A stretch of DNA of 64,000 nucleotides from an uncultured Vibrio sp. (lineage in GTDB: Bacteria > Pseudomonadota > Gammaproteobacteria > Enterobacterales > Vibrionaceae). The DNA is taken from NCBI RefSeq assembly GCF_963675395.1, contig NZ_OY776222.1, positions 1,116,001 to 1,180,000 of the forward strand. Reading direction: 5' to 3'. Both the position numbers and the translations under genes were made by a program. Shown one piece after another: positions 1 to 8,462 of this stretch (the first letter of the stretch is position 1; each line of letters starts with the position of its first letter). The notes under the pieces are model-generated. The model worked only from the letters and a program-made list of their open reading frames with translations, searched no databases and had not been told where the DNA came from.

Positions 1-5
1 TGGTT

Positions 6-845
6 TTAAATTACGCCAAGTTCGCGTAAGCGTTCCATCAGGTAGCTATGCGCGGTGTAACGTTCTGAAAGTACCACATCTGGTTTCGGGTGTAAGAACA
101 GCGGCAATGAAATGCGCGACTTATCTTGACGTCCACCAGTCGGGTTGATAACGCGATGCGTGGTTGATGGGAAGTATCCTCCCGATGCTTCTTGAAGCAT
201 GTCACCAATATTGATGATCAAGTTACCGAAGTCGCAAGGAACGTCGATCCAATCACCTTCTCTGCTCTTTACTTGCAAGCCCGGCTCGTTCGCTGCGGGC
301 AATACAGTCAGTAAGTTAATATCTTCATGTGCGGCAGCACGAATCGCGCCAGGCTCTTCTTCCCCAGTCATCGGTGGGTAATGCAATACTCGAAGCAATG
401 TTTTTTCGCTGTTATTGATCATTTCTGACAGCGCAATTGAAAACCGCTCCTGAACCTCTTTCGGTGCATACAGTTCAACCCAACCCAAAAGTTCTTGGGC
501 AAATGTATCTGCACGCTGGTAATACTCAAGAATCTCGGCTTTCAGCTGCTCAGGAATCTGGCCCCAAGGGTAAACATGAAAATACTCTTTAATATCCTTT
601 ACTGAGTGCCCTTTCGCTACTTCAGAAACAGAAGGTGGGAAATAGCCATCTTGTGTATCAAGGTTAAAGTGAAAGTCATTTTTTTGTTCAGAGCTAAAAA
701 ATGCTTGCCAGTTATTATAAATTGATTCCACCAATTCTTGAGGGATAGGATGGTTCTTTAGCACACCAAACCCAGTTTCGCGCAACGATGCAACAAATTG
801 CTGAGCGGCATCATCAGCAAGATAATCGACAGTTTCCAGTTTCAT
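6..845 (-). CDS. 2-oxoglutarate/Fe(II)-dependent oxygenase, isopenicillin N synthase-like family
   Basis: A 279-residue cytosolic non-haem iron oxygenase. The jelly-roll core carries the facial triad: His173 and Asp175 in the stretch AAHEDINLL, and His230 in STTHRVINP. Arg244 in SRISLP is the expected 2-oxoglutarate carboxylate ligand. The N-terminal part resembles the DIOX_N domain of plant and bacterial family members. There is no signal peptide or membrane segment. The substrate cannot be read from sequence; bacterial relatives hydroxylate or desaturate small molecules. The gene is monocistronic as seen, with its start facing the YjdF-like gene. Confidence 0.85.
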   Translation of the reverse strand: MKLETVDYLADDAAQQFVASLRETGFGVLKNHPIPQELVESIYNNWQAFFSSEQKNDFHFNLDTQDGYFPPSVSEVAKGHSVKDIKEYFHVYPWGQIPEQLKAEILEYYQRADTFAQELLGWVELYAPKEVQERFSIALSEMINNSEKTLLRVLHYPPMTGEEEPGAIRAAAHEDINLLTVLPAANEPGLQVKSREGDWIDVPCDFGNLIINIGDMLQEASGGYFPSTTHRVINPTGGRQDKSRISLPLFLHPKPDVVLSERYTAHSYLMERLRELGVI

Positions 846-1107
846 GACTTTACTTCTTTTCTTATTAGATTGAGTCGAGAATTCTATGTACGGATATGCT
901 GCAAATCAAACTTTAATGAAATGCGCATGCTCATTAGATTCATTGTTGAGCGCTCTGTATGCTATCCAACAGTTATCGTTATTAAATATAGGCGAAAACA
1001 AACAATTGCACACCGTTCAATTAAATGTAATTATTGACTCGCGGATTGAGCAAAACTCACTTCGTTCGACTTGTCGTAAAAAACCAAGTGAAGGATCGAA
1101 TAAACTT

Positions 1108-1704
1108 ATGAAAAGTACTTCTACATTGTTGGGACTAACGATTATCTATGCCGTCGTGTTTTTGTTTTCAGCATTAGAGCCTAACTCACGGGCAGTTTGG
1201 TTTGCTGAAATTTTTCCGGCGATTGGTATCTTGATAGCAATATGGGTCATATCAATTCGATACCAATTTAGTAACACGGCTTATGTCTTGATGTTCGTCT
1301 GGTTGTGTCTCCATACAGTTGGCGCAAAATATACGTTTGCAGAAGTCCCTTTCGATTGGTTTAACAACTTGATTGGATCAGAGAGAAACAATTTTGATCG
1401 TGTCGCTCACTTCTCTATCGGATTGTACGCCTACCCGATCGCAGAATATTTGATCTACAAAAAGAAGATCAATATTAAGTTCTCTTGTTGGTTTGCACTA
1501 TTTGCCATAATGTCTTTAGCGGCAGGTTACGAAATCATTGAATGGTGGTATGCCGCTATTGCTGGTGGTAATAAGGGAATCGCATTTCTGGGCTCACAAG
1601 GCGATGTATGGGATGCCCAGAAAGACATCCTATGTGACACTGTAGGTGCGCTCATCGCCTTAATATTAATGTCGGCTCAGCGTCGACTCTCGAAGCCACT
1701 CTAA
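1108..1704 (+). CDS. YjdF-like (DUF2238) inner-membrane protein
   Basis: A 198-residue polytopic membrane protein of unknown function. The reading frame is open upstream to 886, but the upstream residues look non-coding. The ATG at 1108 opens directly into a hydrophobic segment and is preceded by a GAAGGA-like ribosome site, so I chose it. About five or six membrane helices are visible. Conserved-looking motifs are FDRVAHFSIGLYAYP, EIIEWW and GDVWDAQKDILCDTVGA, which match my memory of the YjdF/DUF2238 family. Its last 39 bases overlap the convergent cutA gene. Confidence 0.72.
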   Translation: MKSTSTLLGLTIIYAVVFLFSALEPNSRAVWFAEIFPAIGILIAIWVISIRYQFSNTAYVLMFVWLCLHTVGAKYTFAEVPFDWFNNLIGSERNNFDRVAHFSIGLYAYPIAEYLIYKKKINIKFSCWFALFAIMSLAAGYEIIEWWYAAIAGGNKGIAFLGSQGDVWDAQKDILCDTVGALIALILMSAQRRLSKPL

Positions 1705-1998
1705 ATACGGATTAAAACCGTCAACAATAGGAACTTGTACGATCTGGGCAACTTCATATTCGTGCAAGTTCTCAATTTTTTCCTCAACGAGTTCGTATAA
1801 TTCACGCCGAGTTTTAATCACTAGCAGCCATTCAGTATCGTTACAAATTTCGCCTTTCCATACATAATGACTTTCGATCGGCATCGTTTGAATACACGCA
1901 GCCAACTCTGCTTCTAACAGACCTTTAATGATTTGATCCCGGTTCTGTTCGTTAGCTGTGGTACTTAATACGATACAGTAATCATGCTCTACGGACAT
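1666..1998 (-). CDS. cutA: CutA, divalent-cation tolerance protein
   Basis: A 110-residue protein of normal length for the CutA1 family, small trimeric ferredoxin-like cytosolic proteins linked to copper tolerance in E. coli. Family landmarks are CIVLSTTANEQ near the N-terminus, LAACIQTMPIESHYVWKGEI with the conserved WKG, and the C-terminal region QIVQVPIVDGFNPYLEWL. The 3' end overlaps the convergent YjdF-like gene by 39 bases. It lies 10 bases downstream of the zinc-ribbon gene on the same strand, so the two are probably cotranscribed with the SgrR-like gene. Confidence 0.93.
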   Translation of the reverse strand: MSVEHDYCIVLSTTANEQNRDQIIKGLLEAELAACIQTMPIESHYVWKGEICNDTEWLLVIKTRRELYELVEEKIENLHEYEVAQIVQVPIVDGFNPYLEWLRESTLSRH

Positions 1999-2008
1999 TA
2001 CTTACTCC

Positions 2009-2260
2009 CTATTTCATTGTCACTTTACCACCAATCATTTTATATGCTGGTGTACCTCTTACCAATGTGTCTCTTGCAAACTCTTGTTGGCACCCCGGGC
2101 AAATACAAGGCGTTTGTGTAAAGTCTTCTACGATACGCTCTTTAAAACATTTCACCAACGCGCCTTTCCCACCTTTACGGTATTTAAACAGTTGAGCTTT
2201 GCACTTTGCACAATAAATCTCGACGGTTTTCGTCGGTTGTTTCTTATTTGGTTTTGCCAT
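2009..2260 (-). CDS. small zinc-ribbon protein
   Basis: An 83-residue basic protein with two CxxC pairs: CAKC near residue 18 and CICPGC near residue 53. These should form one zinc ribbon. Lys-rich stretches (MAKPNKKQPTK, KYRKGGKGALVK) suggest nucleic-acid contact, but that is inference. Its start overlaps the end of the SgrR-like regulator by 17 bases, implying translational coupling in one operon with that gene and cutA. I do not recognise a named family. Confidence 0.75.
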   Translation of the reverse strand: MAKPNKKQPTKTVEIYCAKCKAQLFKYRKGGKGALVKCFKERIVEDFTQTPCICPGCQQEFARDTLVRGTPAYKMIGGKVTMK

Positions 2261-3965
2261 CGTTATCTGTAGTGTTTTGGGGGATATCCGGTTTTACCCA
2301 TACGTGACTAAAATCAAACCAACCCAAAGCGTTACATTTCGCATTCTGTAGTGCACCGCTATGGTCTTTATTTACACCCAGCCAGCAATGGAACATCGGT
2401 ACCACCTGATGACTTTTGACCAACTGTTTACCAAGTTCACGAGCAGGAAACTCCGGATATACGCCTGCTCGCCATTGATCAACGAGTGCTGCCCAATCGG
2501 CAAAGTCGTAACTGGAGCTAAATGTCTCGATATCACTATAATCGAGCAGCCAACCAGCGAGCGCGTCATCTCTATTCGTAGCAATCCCCATCGCCTTAAT
2601 CCAAATGTCTACAGCGCTTGTCTCTGGCGGCTGGTTATCATATCGAATGAACTCAACTTCGACGCCATAAGGTTTTAAGAGGCTCTTGATCGCTTTAGCA
2701 ATAACAGGAAACATCGGGTGTTTCTTTTGATACGCAACTGAGACAACTTTCCCCTGCTGAGGTGCAGCACCGGCTTGTGTTGGCCTCAAATCAATCCAAC
2801 CCGGCTTTATACCAAAGGCTTGTAACACACCAAGCTCTATCACTTTATCTTGTGGGACATGTGTGTATATCTGATGACTGTTTAACACCTGGCTGAAAAA
2901 CTCGGCCCATCTTGGGTCTTTTGCAATACCGGTATTTTTGTTTAGCAACAGAAATGTACAACCAGGGTCTAACTCCACCTCATCGGTTGAAGCATGCTTG
3001 TCCATCTGAGGCTTAGAAAGGCTCGGGTAAACCATTGATGAGTAAGCTTCATCTATCACCCATACCTCAACTTGATCCAATAAAGGCCGTAAGCCGAAAT
3101 AGCCGTCGAACGCGGTCAGAATAAGACGCTTATCATCGTTCACTTTAACCTGAAAAGGACCTGTTCCTATCGGTTTTCTATCAAACTCCTCTGAACGCTG
3201 CGTCTTAGGTAATAGGATTTTGGCTTGAGATTCACTTAACGCAAGGGGTAGATAACGGTCAGGACGCACGAGCTCAATATCGACGGTCCAAGGTAGAGGT
3301 GATGAAACTCTCGAGATATGCGCGAACAGATTTAATTCACTTAGCGCACAAACACTTTCCAGCACACAATCCGTCGTGAGAAGTTCACCGTTATGGAATC
3401 GTACCCCTCGGCGCAAATAAAAACGCCAGTGCGTCTCACTTAACGACTCCCAAGTATGTGCCAAATCGGGTTTAAGCTGTTCATTTTCATCGAGACGAGT
3501 CAGACCACTAAAAACTTGTCTCGCGATATGTTGTTCTGAGCGTCGCATTGGCTTTTGAGGATTAAGCATCGCCAGCGGACGGTAATAAGGCAAACGGATG
3601 ACTTGCTCACCTTGGCTGTGCTGAAGCCCCAAATAGCCTTGAATTACCTGAGTGAGTTTGGTCGCGTCGTTATCTAATGCTTCCAGCGCTTGGCCAATCT
3701 TGCCTTCGTCTAAGTAGCGTCTTGCTAGATTCTCACTTACATCACTACGACTGCGCTTAAACATCAGTTTTGAGAGTTTTCCTCGACCAGCAGCAGGATG
3801 CCACTCAATCCAACCCTCTTCTTCTAGTTTATTGAGAACAATTCGGGCATTACGACGCGTACAAAACAGCGTTTCGGTAATATCTTCAAGCTGAACTTCC
3901 GTATCGTTTCCAGAAAATTTTTCAAATAGTGTTTCAAACTGAACACGTAGTCGCGGACTACTCAT
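2244..3965 (-). CDS. SgrR-like transcriptional regulator with solute-binding domain
   Basis: A 573-residue regulator of the SgrR type. The N-terminal ~110 residues form a winged helix (LEDITETLFCTRRNARIVLNKL, then EEGWIEWHPAAGRGKLS). The remainder is a cytosolic relative of periplasmic family-5 solute-binding proteins, with signatures such as RQVFSGLTRLDENEQLKPDLA and WRFYLRRGVRFHNGELLT. In E. coli SgrR, the ligand domain senses phosphosugar stress and activates sgrS. No sgrS-like RNA or sugar transporter adjoins this copy, so its effector is unknown. It lacks a signal peptide, as expected for a regulator. Confidence 0.85.
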   Translation of the reverse strand: MSSPRLRVQFETLFEKFSGNDTEVQLEDITETLFCTRRNARIVLNKLEEEGWIEWHPAAGRGKLSKLMFKRSRSDVSENLARRYLDEGKIGQALEALDNDATKLTQVIQGYLGLQHSQGEQVIRLPYYRPLAMLNPQKPMRRSEQHIARQVFSGLTRLDENEQLKPDLAHTWESLSETHWRFYLRRGVRFHNGELLTTDCVLESVCALSELNLFAHISRVSSPLPWTVDIELVRPDRYLPLALSESQAKILLPKTQRSEEFDRKPIGTGPFQVKVNDDKRLILTAFDGYFGLRPLLDQVEVWVIDEAYSSMVYPSLSKPQMDKHASTDEVELDPGCTFLLLNKNTGIAKDPRWAEFFSQVLNSHQIYTHVPQDKVIELGVLQAFGIKPGWIDLRPTQAGAAPQQGKVVSVAYQKKHPMFPVIAKAIKSLLKPYGVEVEFIRYDNQPPETSAVDIWIKAMGIATNRDDALAGWLLDYSDIETFSSSYDFADWAALVDQWRAGVYPEFPARELGKQLVKSHQVVPMFHCWLGVNKDHSGALQNAKCNALGWFDFSHVWVKPDIPQNTTDNDGKTK

Positions 3966-4044
3966 AAAGAGGAAAATCTTGTTTAGATATCAATAAACCA
4001 AGTTTCCTCATTTTTATGAAAAAGTGCAAATTTTGATGGGTAAT

Positions 4045-4278
4045 TTATTGAATATCTACACCAATTTCTTTTGAAATCAGAATGAGTTGTTCCTCGTTAT
4101 CAAGTTTTATCGACCACTTACATTCCGCACCATGACACAACACCACGTTTGCACCTCTGCCGAGAAGTTGAACTGCATCGGTCTGAGCCTGTAACGTGAC
4201 CATCGAAGCGCCAGTTAATTTAATGACCACTTCACGCTGCGTTGCGATAACTTTACCCAGTGAAAATTCAATGACCAT
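4045..4278 (-). CDS. DUF3389-like small protein
   Basis: A 77-residue protein beginning MVIEFSLGKVIAT, matching my memory of DUF3389, a short uncharacterised family found mainly in Vibrio. It is predicted to be mostly beta-strand and soluble. Two cysteines lie in VVLCHGAECKW. It sits 12 bases after the thioesterase gene on the same strand and is probably cotranscribed with it. Function unknown; the family assignment is from memory, not a search. Confidence 0.65.
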   Translation of the reverse strand: MVIEFSLGKVIATQREVVIKLTGASMVTLQAQTDAVQLLGRGANVVLCHGAECKWSIKLDNEEQLILISKEIGVDIQ

Positions 4279-4290
4279 CTTGGCTTATAC

Positions 4291-4719
4291 TCACTTCGAT
4301 TTTTGCTGCTTCACAGCGATAGTTAAACGGCTGGTACAGACTAAACGATTACGCTCATCGGTAATATTGATCTGCCAAACCTGAGTTGATACGCCCAAGT
4401 GCAACGGCGTAGCGGTACCGATAACGTAACCACTGCGCATCGCTCTGACATGGTTAGCGTTGATATCCAAACCAACGCAGTAGCTCCCTTCGCTCACACA
4501 GAAGTTTGCAGCGACAGACCCGAGCGTTTCCGCAAGTACTACAGAGGCACCGCCATGCAACAACCCGAGTGGTTGATGGGTAATGCTACTCACCGGCATG
4601 GTTGCGCTAATGGAATTCTCTGTGAAATCGGTATATTCAATTTGTAGATGCTCCATCATGGTGTTTTTTGACGTTGCATTAAGTATCTCTACACTGATTG
4701 GCTTTTTCCAAATGCTCAT
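4291..4719 (-). CDS. hotdog-fold acyl-CoA thioesterase (YdiI/MenI-like)
   Basis: A 142-residue single hotdog-domain thioesterase. The family signature is clear: QPLGLLHGGASVVLAETLGS, with the catalytic Glu in LAETLGS on the long central helix, then GLDINANHVRAMRSGYVIG. E. coli YdiI (MenI) hydrolyses 1,4-dihydroxy-2-naphthoyl-CoA in menaquinone synthesis, and paralog YbdB (EntH) works on enterobactin intermediates. No menaquinone or siderophore genes are nearby to decide between them. Cytosolic, normal length, followed closely by the DUF3389-like gene. Confidence 0.85.
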   Translation of the reverse strand: MSIWKKPISVEILNATSKNTMMEHLQIEYTDFTENSISATMPVSSITHQPLGLLHGGASVVLAETLGSVAANFCVSEGSYCVGLDINANHVRAMRSGYVIGTATPLHLGVSTQVWQINITDERNRLVCTSRLTIAVKQQKSK

Positions 4720-4887
4720 TTTTTGCTCTTATATTTAAATGTTGCTAATTATGGATTAGGGATGAGGTAGCATAGTCGGTATCGAGCCTAAACTTCAAGA
4801 TATTCTCCAAGTGCCAGATGCACTTTTATCAGCGATAATTACGTATATACTGTTGAACGAAATAGAAATTAATACGTGGAACCAAAT

Positions 4888-5676
4888 ATGAAGGTATGGA
4901 TTAAAGCTTCTGCTCTTTTAGCCATCGCAGGTTTAACAGCTTGTAGTGCATCGCCTACTGGTCGTAACCAACTTTTAATGTTTTCTGATCAAGAGATGTC
5001 CTCTCTCGGGGCGAGATCTTTCGACCAAATGAAGAAAGATATTCCAATCAGTAAAGATAAAAAGGTGAATACTTACGTTCAGTGCGTTGCTAAACACGTG
5101 ACTGATGTCATTCCCCCACAACCAGGGTTCCAAAATTGGGAAGTGGTCGTGTTTGACAGTAAACAGGTCAACGCCTTTGCTCTGCCTGGCGGAAAAATAG
5201 GTGTCTATACTGGTCTTCTTGGTGTCGCTAAAAACCAAGATCAGTTGGCGACCGTTATTGGTCACGAAGTCGCGCACGTTCTTGCAGACCACAGTAATGA
5301 ACGCCTATCTCAAAGCCAATTAGCTAATGCAGGCCTGTCGCTCGCGAATATGGCTATCGGTGCTTCAGAATACAAACAATATCAAGAAATGACGATGGCG
5401 GCATTAGGTGCTGGTGTGCAATACGGAGTAATTTTGCCATACGGACGAACTCAGGAATCCGAAGCGGATGTGGTTGGTCTCGATTACATGGCAAAAGCCG
5501 GATTCGCTCCAAACCAGAGTATTGCTCTGTGGAAAAACATGAGTGCAGCATCGGGTGGTGCTCAACCGCCTGAATTCTTCTCGACTCACCCTTCGCACAG
5601 CACGCGTATTAAAGAGTTACAAGCAACAATAAGAAAGCTGCCTAATTACAACGTTAAAGCGCCGAAGTGTGGCTAA
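4888..5676 (+). CDS. M48-family metalloprotease lipoprotein
   Basis: A 262-residue zinc protease of the LoiP/YcaL/BepA type. I chose the ATG at 4888 over an in-frame GTG at 4876 because a GTGGA ribosome site precedes it at the right spacing. The lipobox is LTAC with Cys19; Ser at +2 suggests outer-membrane sorting. The zinc site is HEVAH (His126, Glu127, His130), with Glu192 in ESEADVVG as third ligand. The substrate-groove motif VNAFALPGGKIGVYTGLL is intact. Relatives degrade misassembled outer-membrane proteins. There is no TPR domain, so this is the short LoiP-like form. Confidence 0.9.
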   Translation: MKVWIKASALLAIAGLTACSASPTGRNQLLMFSDQEMSSLGARSFDQMKKDIPISKDKKVNTYVQCVAKHVTDVIPPQPGFQNWEVVVFDSKQVNAFALPGGKIGVYTGLLGVAKNQDQLATVIGHEVAHVLADHSNERLSQSQLANAGLSLANMAIGASEYKQYQEMTMAALGAGVQYGVILPYGRTQESEADVVGLDYMAKAGFAPNQSIALWKNMSAASGGAQPPEFFSTHPSHSTRIKELQATIRKLPNYNVKAPKCG

Positions 5677-5704
5677 CCGTCATTAAGAAAGCAAGTCGTT
5701 GAAA

Positions 5705-5742
5705 AATGTTAAAAAGCTCCATTTGTGGAGCTTTTTAACATT
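5705..5742. terminator. bidirectional rho-independent terminator
   Basis: A perfect 16-bp inverted repeat (5705-5720 with 5727-5742) and a 6-base loop. The stem is GC-rich at its apex and ends in A/T runs on both strands. It serves both the M48 protease gene and the convergent M50 protease gene. Confidence 0.93.
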
Positions 5743-5755
5743 CGGAGTTAGGGGG

Positions 5756-6838
5756 TTAAGTCCCTAAAATCTGCATAGGTAAACTGAGTAAACTGTCTCC
5801 GAGGCTGGCGAAATACCAAATAATAGCCACAAAGCCACCAACGGATGCGATATACCACGCAAAAGAGAACAACTGACCGTAACGGGTTAATGGTAATAAA
5901 TGGCTGTGGTGACGTGTCCGCCATTCCATCACTACTTCCAACATCCCCATGATCAACAAAAAGCCAAGTAGTGTTAAGCCCAGTGAATAACTCAGTACAA
6001 TACCAAGTATCGCTGTTACTATACTGCCCGCTAACCCAACCCAGGTGTTCATTGAGAACGTTATACTTTTAAGTACATGGCCACCGTCTAAAGGTAAAAT
6101 GGGTAATAAATTAAACAGGTTTAACAACGCATTAAAAACCGCCAAACCAGCAAACGTCATCTCACCAGTCATCCAATAAAGAACGGTAAAGACAATACTC
6201 AACACTAAGCCGAAAAACGGCCCCATAATGGAAATAACTACGTCCTGCCAGCGAGTGTTAATTTTTTCATCACTTAACGCAAGCCCACCCAGAAATGGGA
6301 TCAAATAGATGCCTTTCGTCTTCATACCAAAGTACTTCATCGCTTTAATGTGTCCCCACTCGTGGAACATCAGACAAGCAATCAGCGCGAGAGCAAATTG
6401 TATAGAGAACAACCAAGAGTACGCGGCCAGGCTAGCGGAAGCTAATACCACTTTAATGACTTTTGCACTTTTTAAGGCTTTCATACCTAAAGAGACGATA
6501 CCAATTAAGCTAAAGCGTTTTTCACTTGGAGGTGTAACTTGTGGTGTCTGGCGCTCGATGTCTTTTTCATTACGAGAGCCACTTGTTACTAATTTGTCAT
6601 TCATTGTGACCTGATAAGACAAACTGAAAGGCTGCCACTGTACTGTACAATCGAACTCACACTGCAAAACCTCATCACCTGCCATGAGTTTAAATAGATG
6701 TTTACTTTCCTCAGACTTACTTTCATTGGCATCAATTTGAGAGACTAATGTGTTGTCCCAATACAACTGCTGCCATCCCGCCATTGATCCTTCCAACCTG
6801 AGTGGTCGACCTAAAAATTCAATATGTAGTAATTCCAA
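5756..6838 (-). CDS. M50/site-2-protease-family membrane metalloprotease
   Basis: A 360-residue intramembrane zinc protease of the SpoIVFB-like branch (no PDZ or CBS domain). Residues 1-110 are a soluble N-terminal domain not typical of the family core. The membrane core begins near 125 and carries HEWGH (His159, Glu160, His163). The third ligand is Asp251 in LPLDGGH, preceded by NALLNLFNLLPILP. About six membrane helices are visible. The substrate is unknown: family members cleave membrane-bound regulators, but no anti-sigma or similar gene is adjacent. Confidence 0.88.
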   Translation of the reverse strand: MELLHIEFLGRPLRLEGSMAGWQQLYWDNTLVSQIDANESKSEESKHLFKLMAGDEVLQCEFDCTVQWQPFSLSYQVTMNDKLVTSGSRNEKDIERQTPQVTPPSEKRFSLIGIVSLGMKALKSAKVIKVVLASASLAAYSWLFSIQFALALIACLMFHEWGHIKAMKYFGMKTKGIYLIPFLGGLALSDEKINTRWQDVVISIMGPFFGLVLSIVFTVLYWMTGEMTFAGLAVFNALLNLFNLLPILPLDGGHVLKSITFSMNTWVGLAGSIVTAILGIVLSYSLGLTLLGFLLIMGMLEVVMEWRTRHHSHLLPLTRYGQLFSFAWYIASVGGFVAIIWYFASLGDSLLSLPMQILGT

Positions 6839-7199
6839 CGTGCTCTAGCCCAATGACCTTAAAATTCAAAATACCAAGTTTAACAGAGGTTATATGGCTT
6901 GGGTAAAGCCTGAATGTTAGCCATTTGGACACAATTTACCCATTAGTGTTACGAAATAATTCTGGTCTAACCATTCATTAAGAAAATGCAACGGTAATAC
7001 AAGATATTACCTCCCATCATTTGACCTATACATCAAATTTTAAAAACAAATCCACCTCAATCTTTGACAATTAATTAAACATGCGTTTAACATTGCATTT
7101 ACATAATACGCACCTTTGATAACAAAACAATAATCTTTTTACTACACAAAAATTAAAAGGACTACGGTCTAGCTTAAAGATACCCTAGGAGGGTCAAGG
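6839..7199. promoter_or_regulatory. fadL-volA upstream region
   Basis: A 361-bp AT-rich gap between the divergent M50 protease gene and fadL. It contains the FadR-like site listed separately and a strong ribosome site (AGGAGGG) just before fadL. No open reading frame of note is visible. Confidence 0.6.
6960..6976 (+). promoter_or_regulatory. candidate FadR operator
   Basis: The 17-mer TTCTGGTCTAACCATTC keeps TGGTCn-ACCA of the FadR consensus AACTGGTCnGACCAGTT, with one core mismatch (A for G) and relaxed outer bases. It lies about 224 bp before fadL. FadR control of fadL is established in enterobacteria and Vibrio; binding here is inferred. Confidence 0.6.
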
Positions 7200-8441
7200 A
7201 TGAATAAGAAGCGCTGCTCTCTGCTTACAATATCGATATTGTTTGCGTGTAATGCCCAATCAGCGGGCTTTCAGGTTGTTGAACATTCAGCATCTGGTCT
7301 TGGTCGAGCGTTTTCAGGCGAAGCCGCTGTTGCAGACAATGCCAGTGTCTTGGCACGAAACCCGGCAGCCATGACGCGTTTTAAACGAGCTCAGTTTTCA
7401 GGCGCGATAAGCGTCGTTGACCCTGAAGTGGATATTTATGACACTTTTCATGACGAACACTCTGAAGATGTCGCACCAATGGCCGCGGTACCAGCTGGTT
7501 ACTATGTGAGCCCAATCAACGACAAGTTCGCTTGGGGCATCGGCATGTTTACAACCTATGGTGTTGCGACGGACTACCCAGATGACATTTCTGCTGGCGA
7601 TCTGGCTGGTTACACCTCATTGATGTCGGTTAACGTAAACCCGAACCTCGCATACCGTATTAATGATGCATTTAGTATCGCTGGTGGTGTTAGCCTTATC
7701 TATGCAGAAGCAGAGTTAACACGCCATAAAGGGGCTTTAGCTCCGTTGTTTGGACCAGGAAGCCAAACATCTGACAAACTGATTGGCATGGAAGGTGAGA
7801 CATTTTCTTGGGGTTGGAACCTAGGTGCTCTCTATGAAATTAATGAGAATAACCGCTTTGGTTTCGGTTACCGTTCTAAAGTCGATCTAGATATTGATGA
7901 TGGTGAATTCAGTAGTTACGACTCTGGCATCGCAACAGCCTCAAAAGTGGACGGACGTATAAAGATCAAGCTGCCTTCCATTTTTGAGCTATCAGGTTTT
8001 CACCAAGTCAATGACCAATGGGCGTTTCATTACAGTTGGATGTTAACCAACTGGAGCAAATTTACGGAACTACGCGCAACCAGTGATCAATGTAATGACG
8101 GCGTGTGTTTCTCTAAACAAGAAAAATATGATGACAATAACCGCTATTCGGTAGGTGCAACTTACACGCTCAATCCTAACTGGACATTCCGAGCGGGTGT
8201 TGCTTACGACGAACAAGCGGGTAAACCAACATTGAGTATCCCAGATACAGACCGCTACTGGTATAGCGCTGGTTTAACTTATGCGTGGAGCGACAACCTG
8301 AGTTTTGATGCCGGTTTTGCTTTAGTGCAATTTGACGACAACTCGTTCACCGAAACTAACGCATCTGGTCAAGAACTTACGTTTGAAGCGGATGGCGCTG
8401 CGTATATCAGTTCAGTACAAATGAATTACACCTTCAATTAG
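7200..8441 (+). CDS. fadL: FadL-family outer-membrane long-chain fatty acid transporter
   Basis: A 413-residue outer-membrane beta-barrel of the OmpP1/FadL family, which moves long-chain fatty acids across the outer membrane. The signal peptide ends near QSAG. The N-terminal hatch motif follows: SGLGRAFSGEAAVADNAS and NPAAM. The alternating amphipathic pattern and C-terminal aromatic-rich strand (ending YTFN) fit a barrel. It is 21 bp upstream of volA. In V. cholerae the same pair works together: VolA releases fatty acids from lysophosphatidylcholine and FadL imports them. A FadR-like box lies upstream. Confidence 0.92.
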   Translation: MNKKRCSLLTISILFACNAQSAGFQVVEHSASGLGRAFSGEAAVADNASVLARNPAAMTRFKRAQFSGAISVVDPEVDIYDTFHDEHSEDVAPMAAVPAGYYVSPINDKFAWGIGMFTTYGVATDYPDDISAGDLAGYTSLMSVNVNPNLAYRINDAFSIAGGVSLIYAEAELTRHKGALAPLFGPGSQTSDKLIGMEGETFSWGWNLGALYEINENNRFGFGYRSKVDLDIDDGEFSSYDSGIATASKVDGRIKIKLPSIFELSGFHQVNDQWAFHYSWMLTNWSKFTELRATSDQCNDGVCFSKQEKYDDNNRYSVGATYTLNPNWTFRAGVAYDEQAGKPTLSIPDTDRYWYSAGLTYAWSDNLSFDAGFALVQFDDNSFTETNASGQELTFEADGAAYISSVQMNYTFN

Positions 8442-8462
8442 TAGGTTCCACGGAGTAAACCA

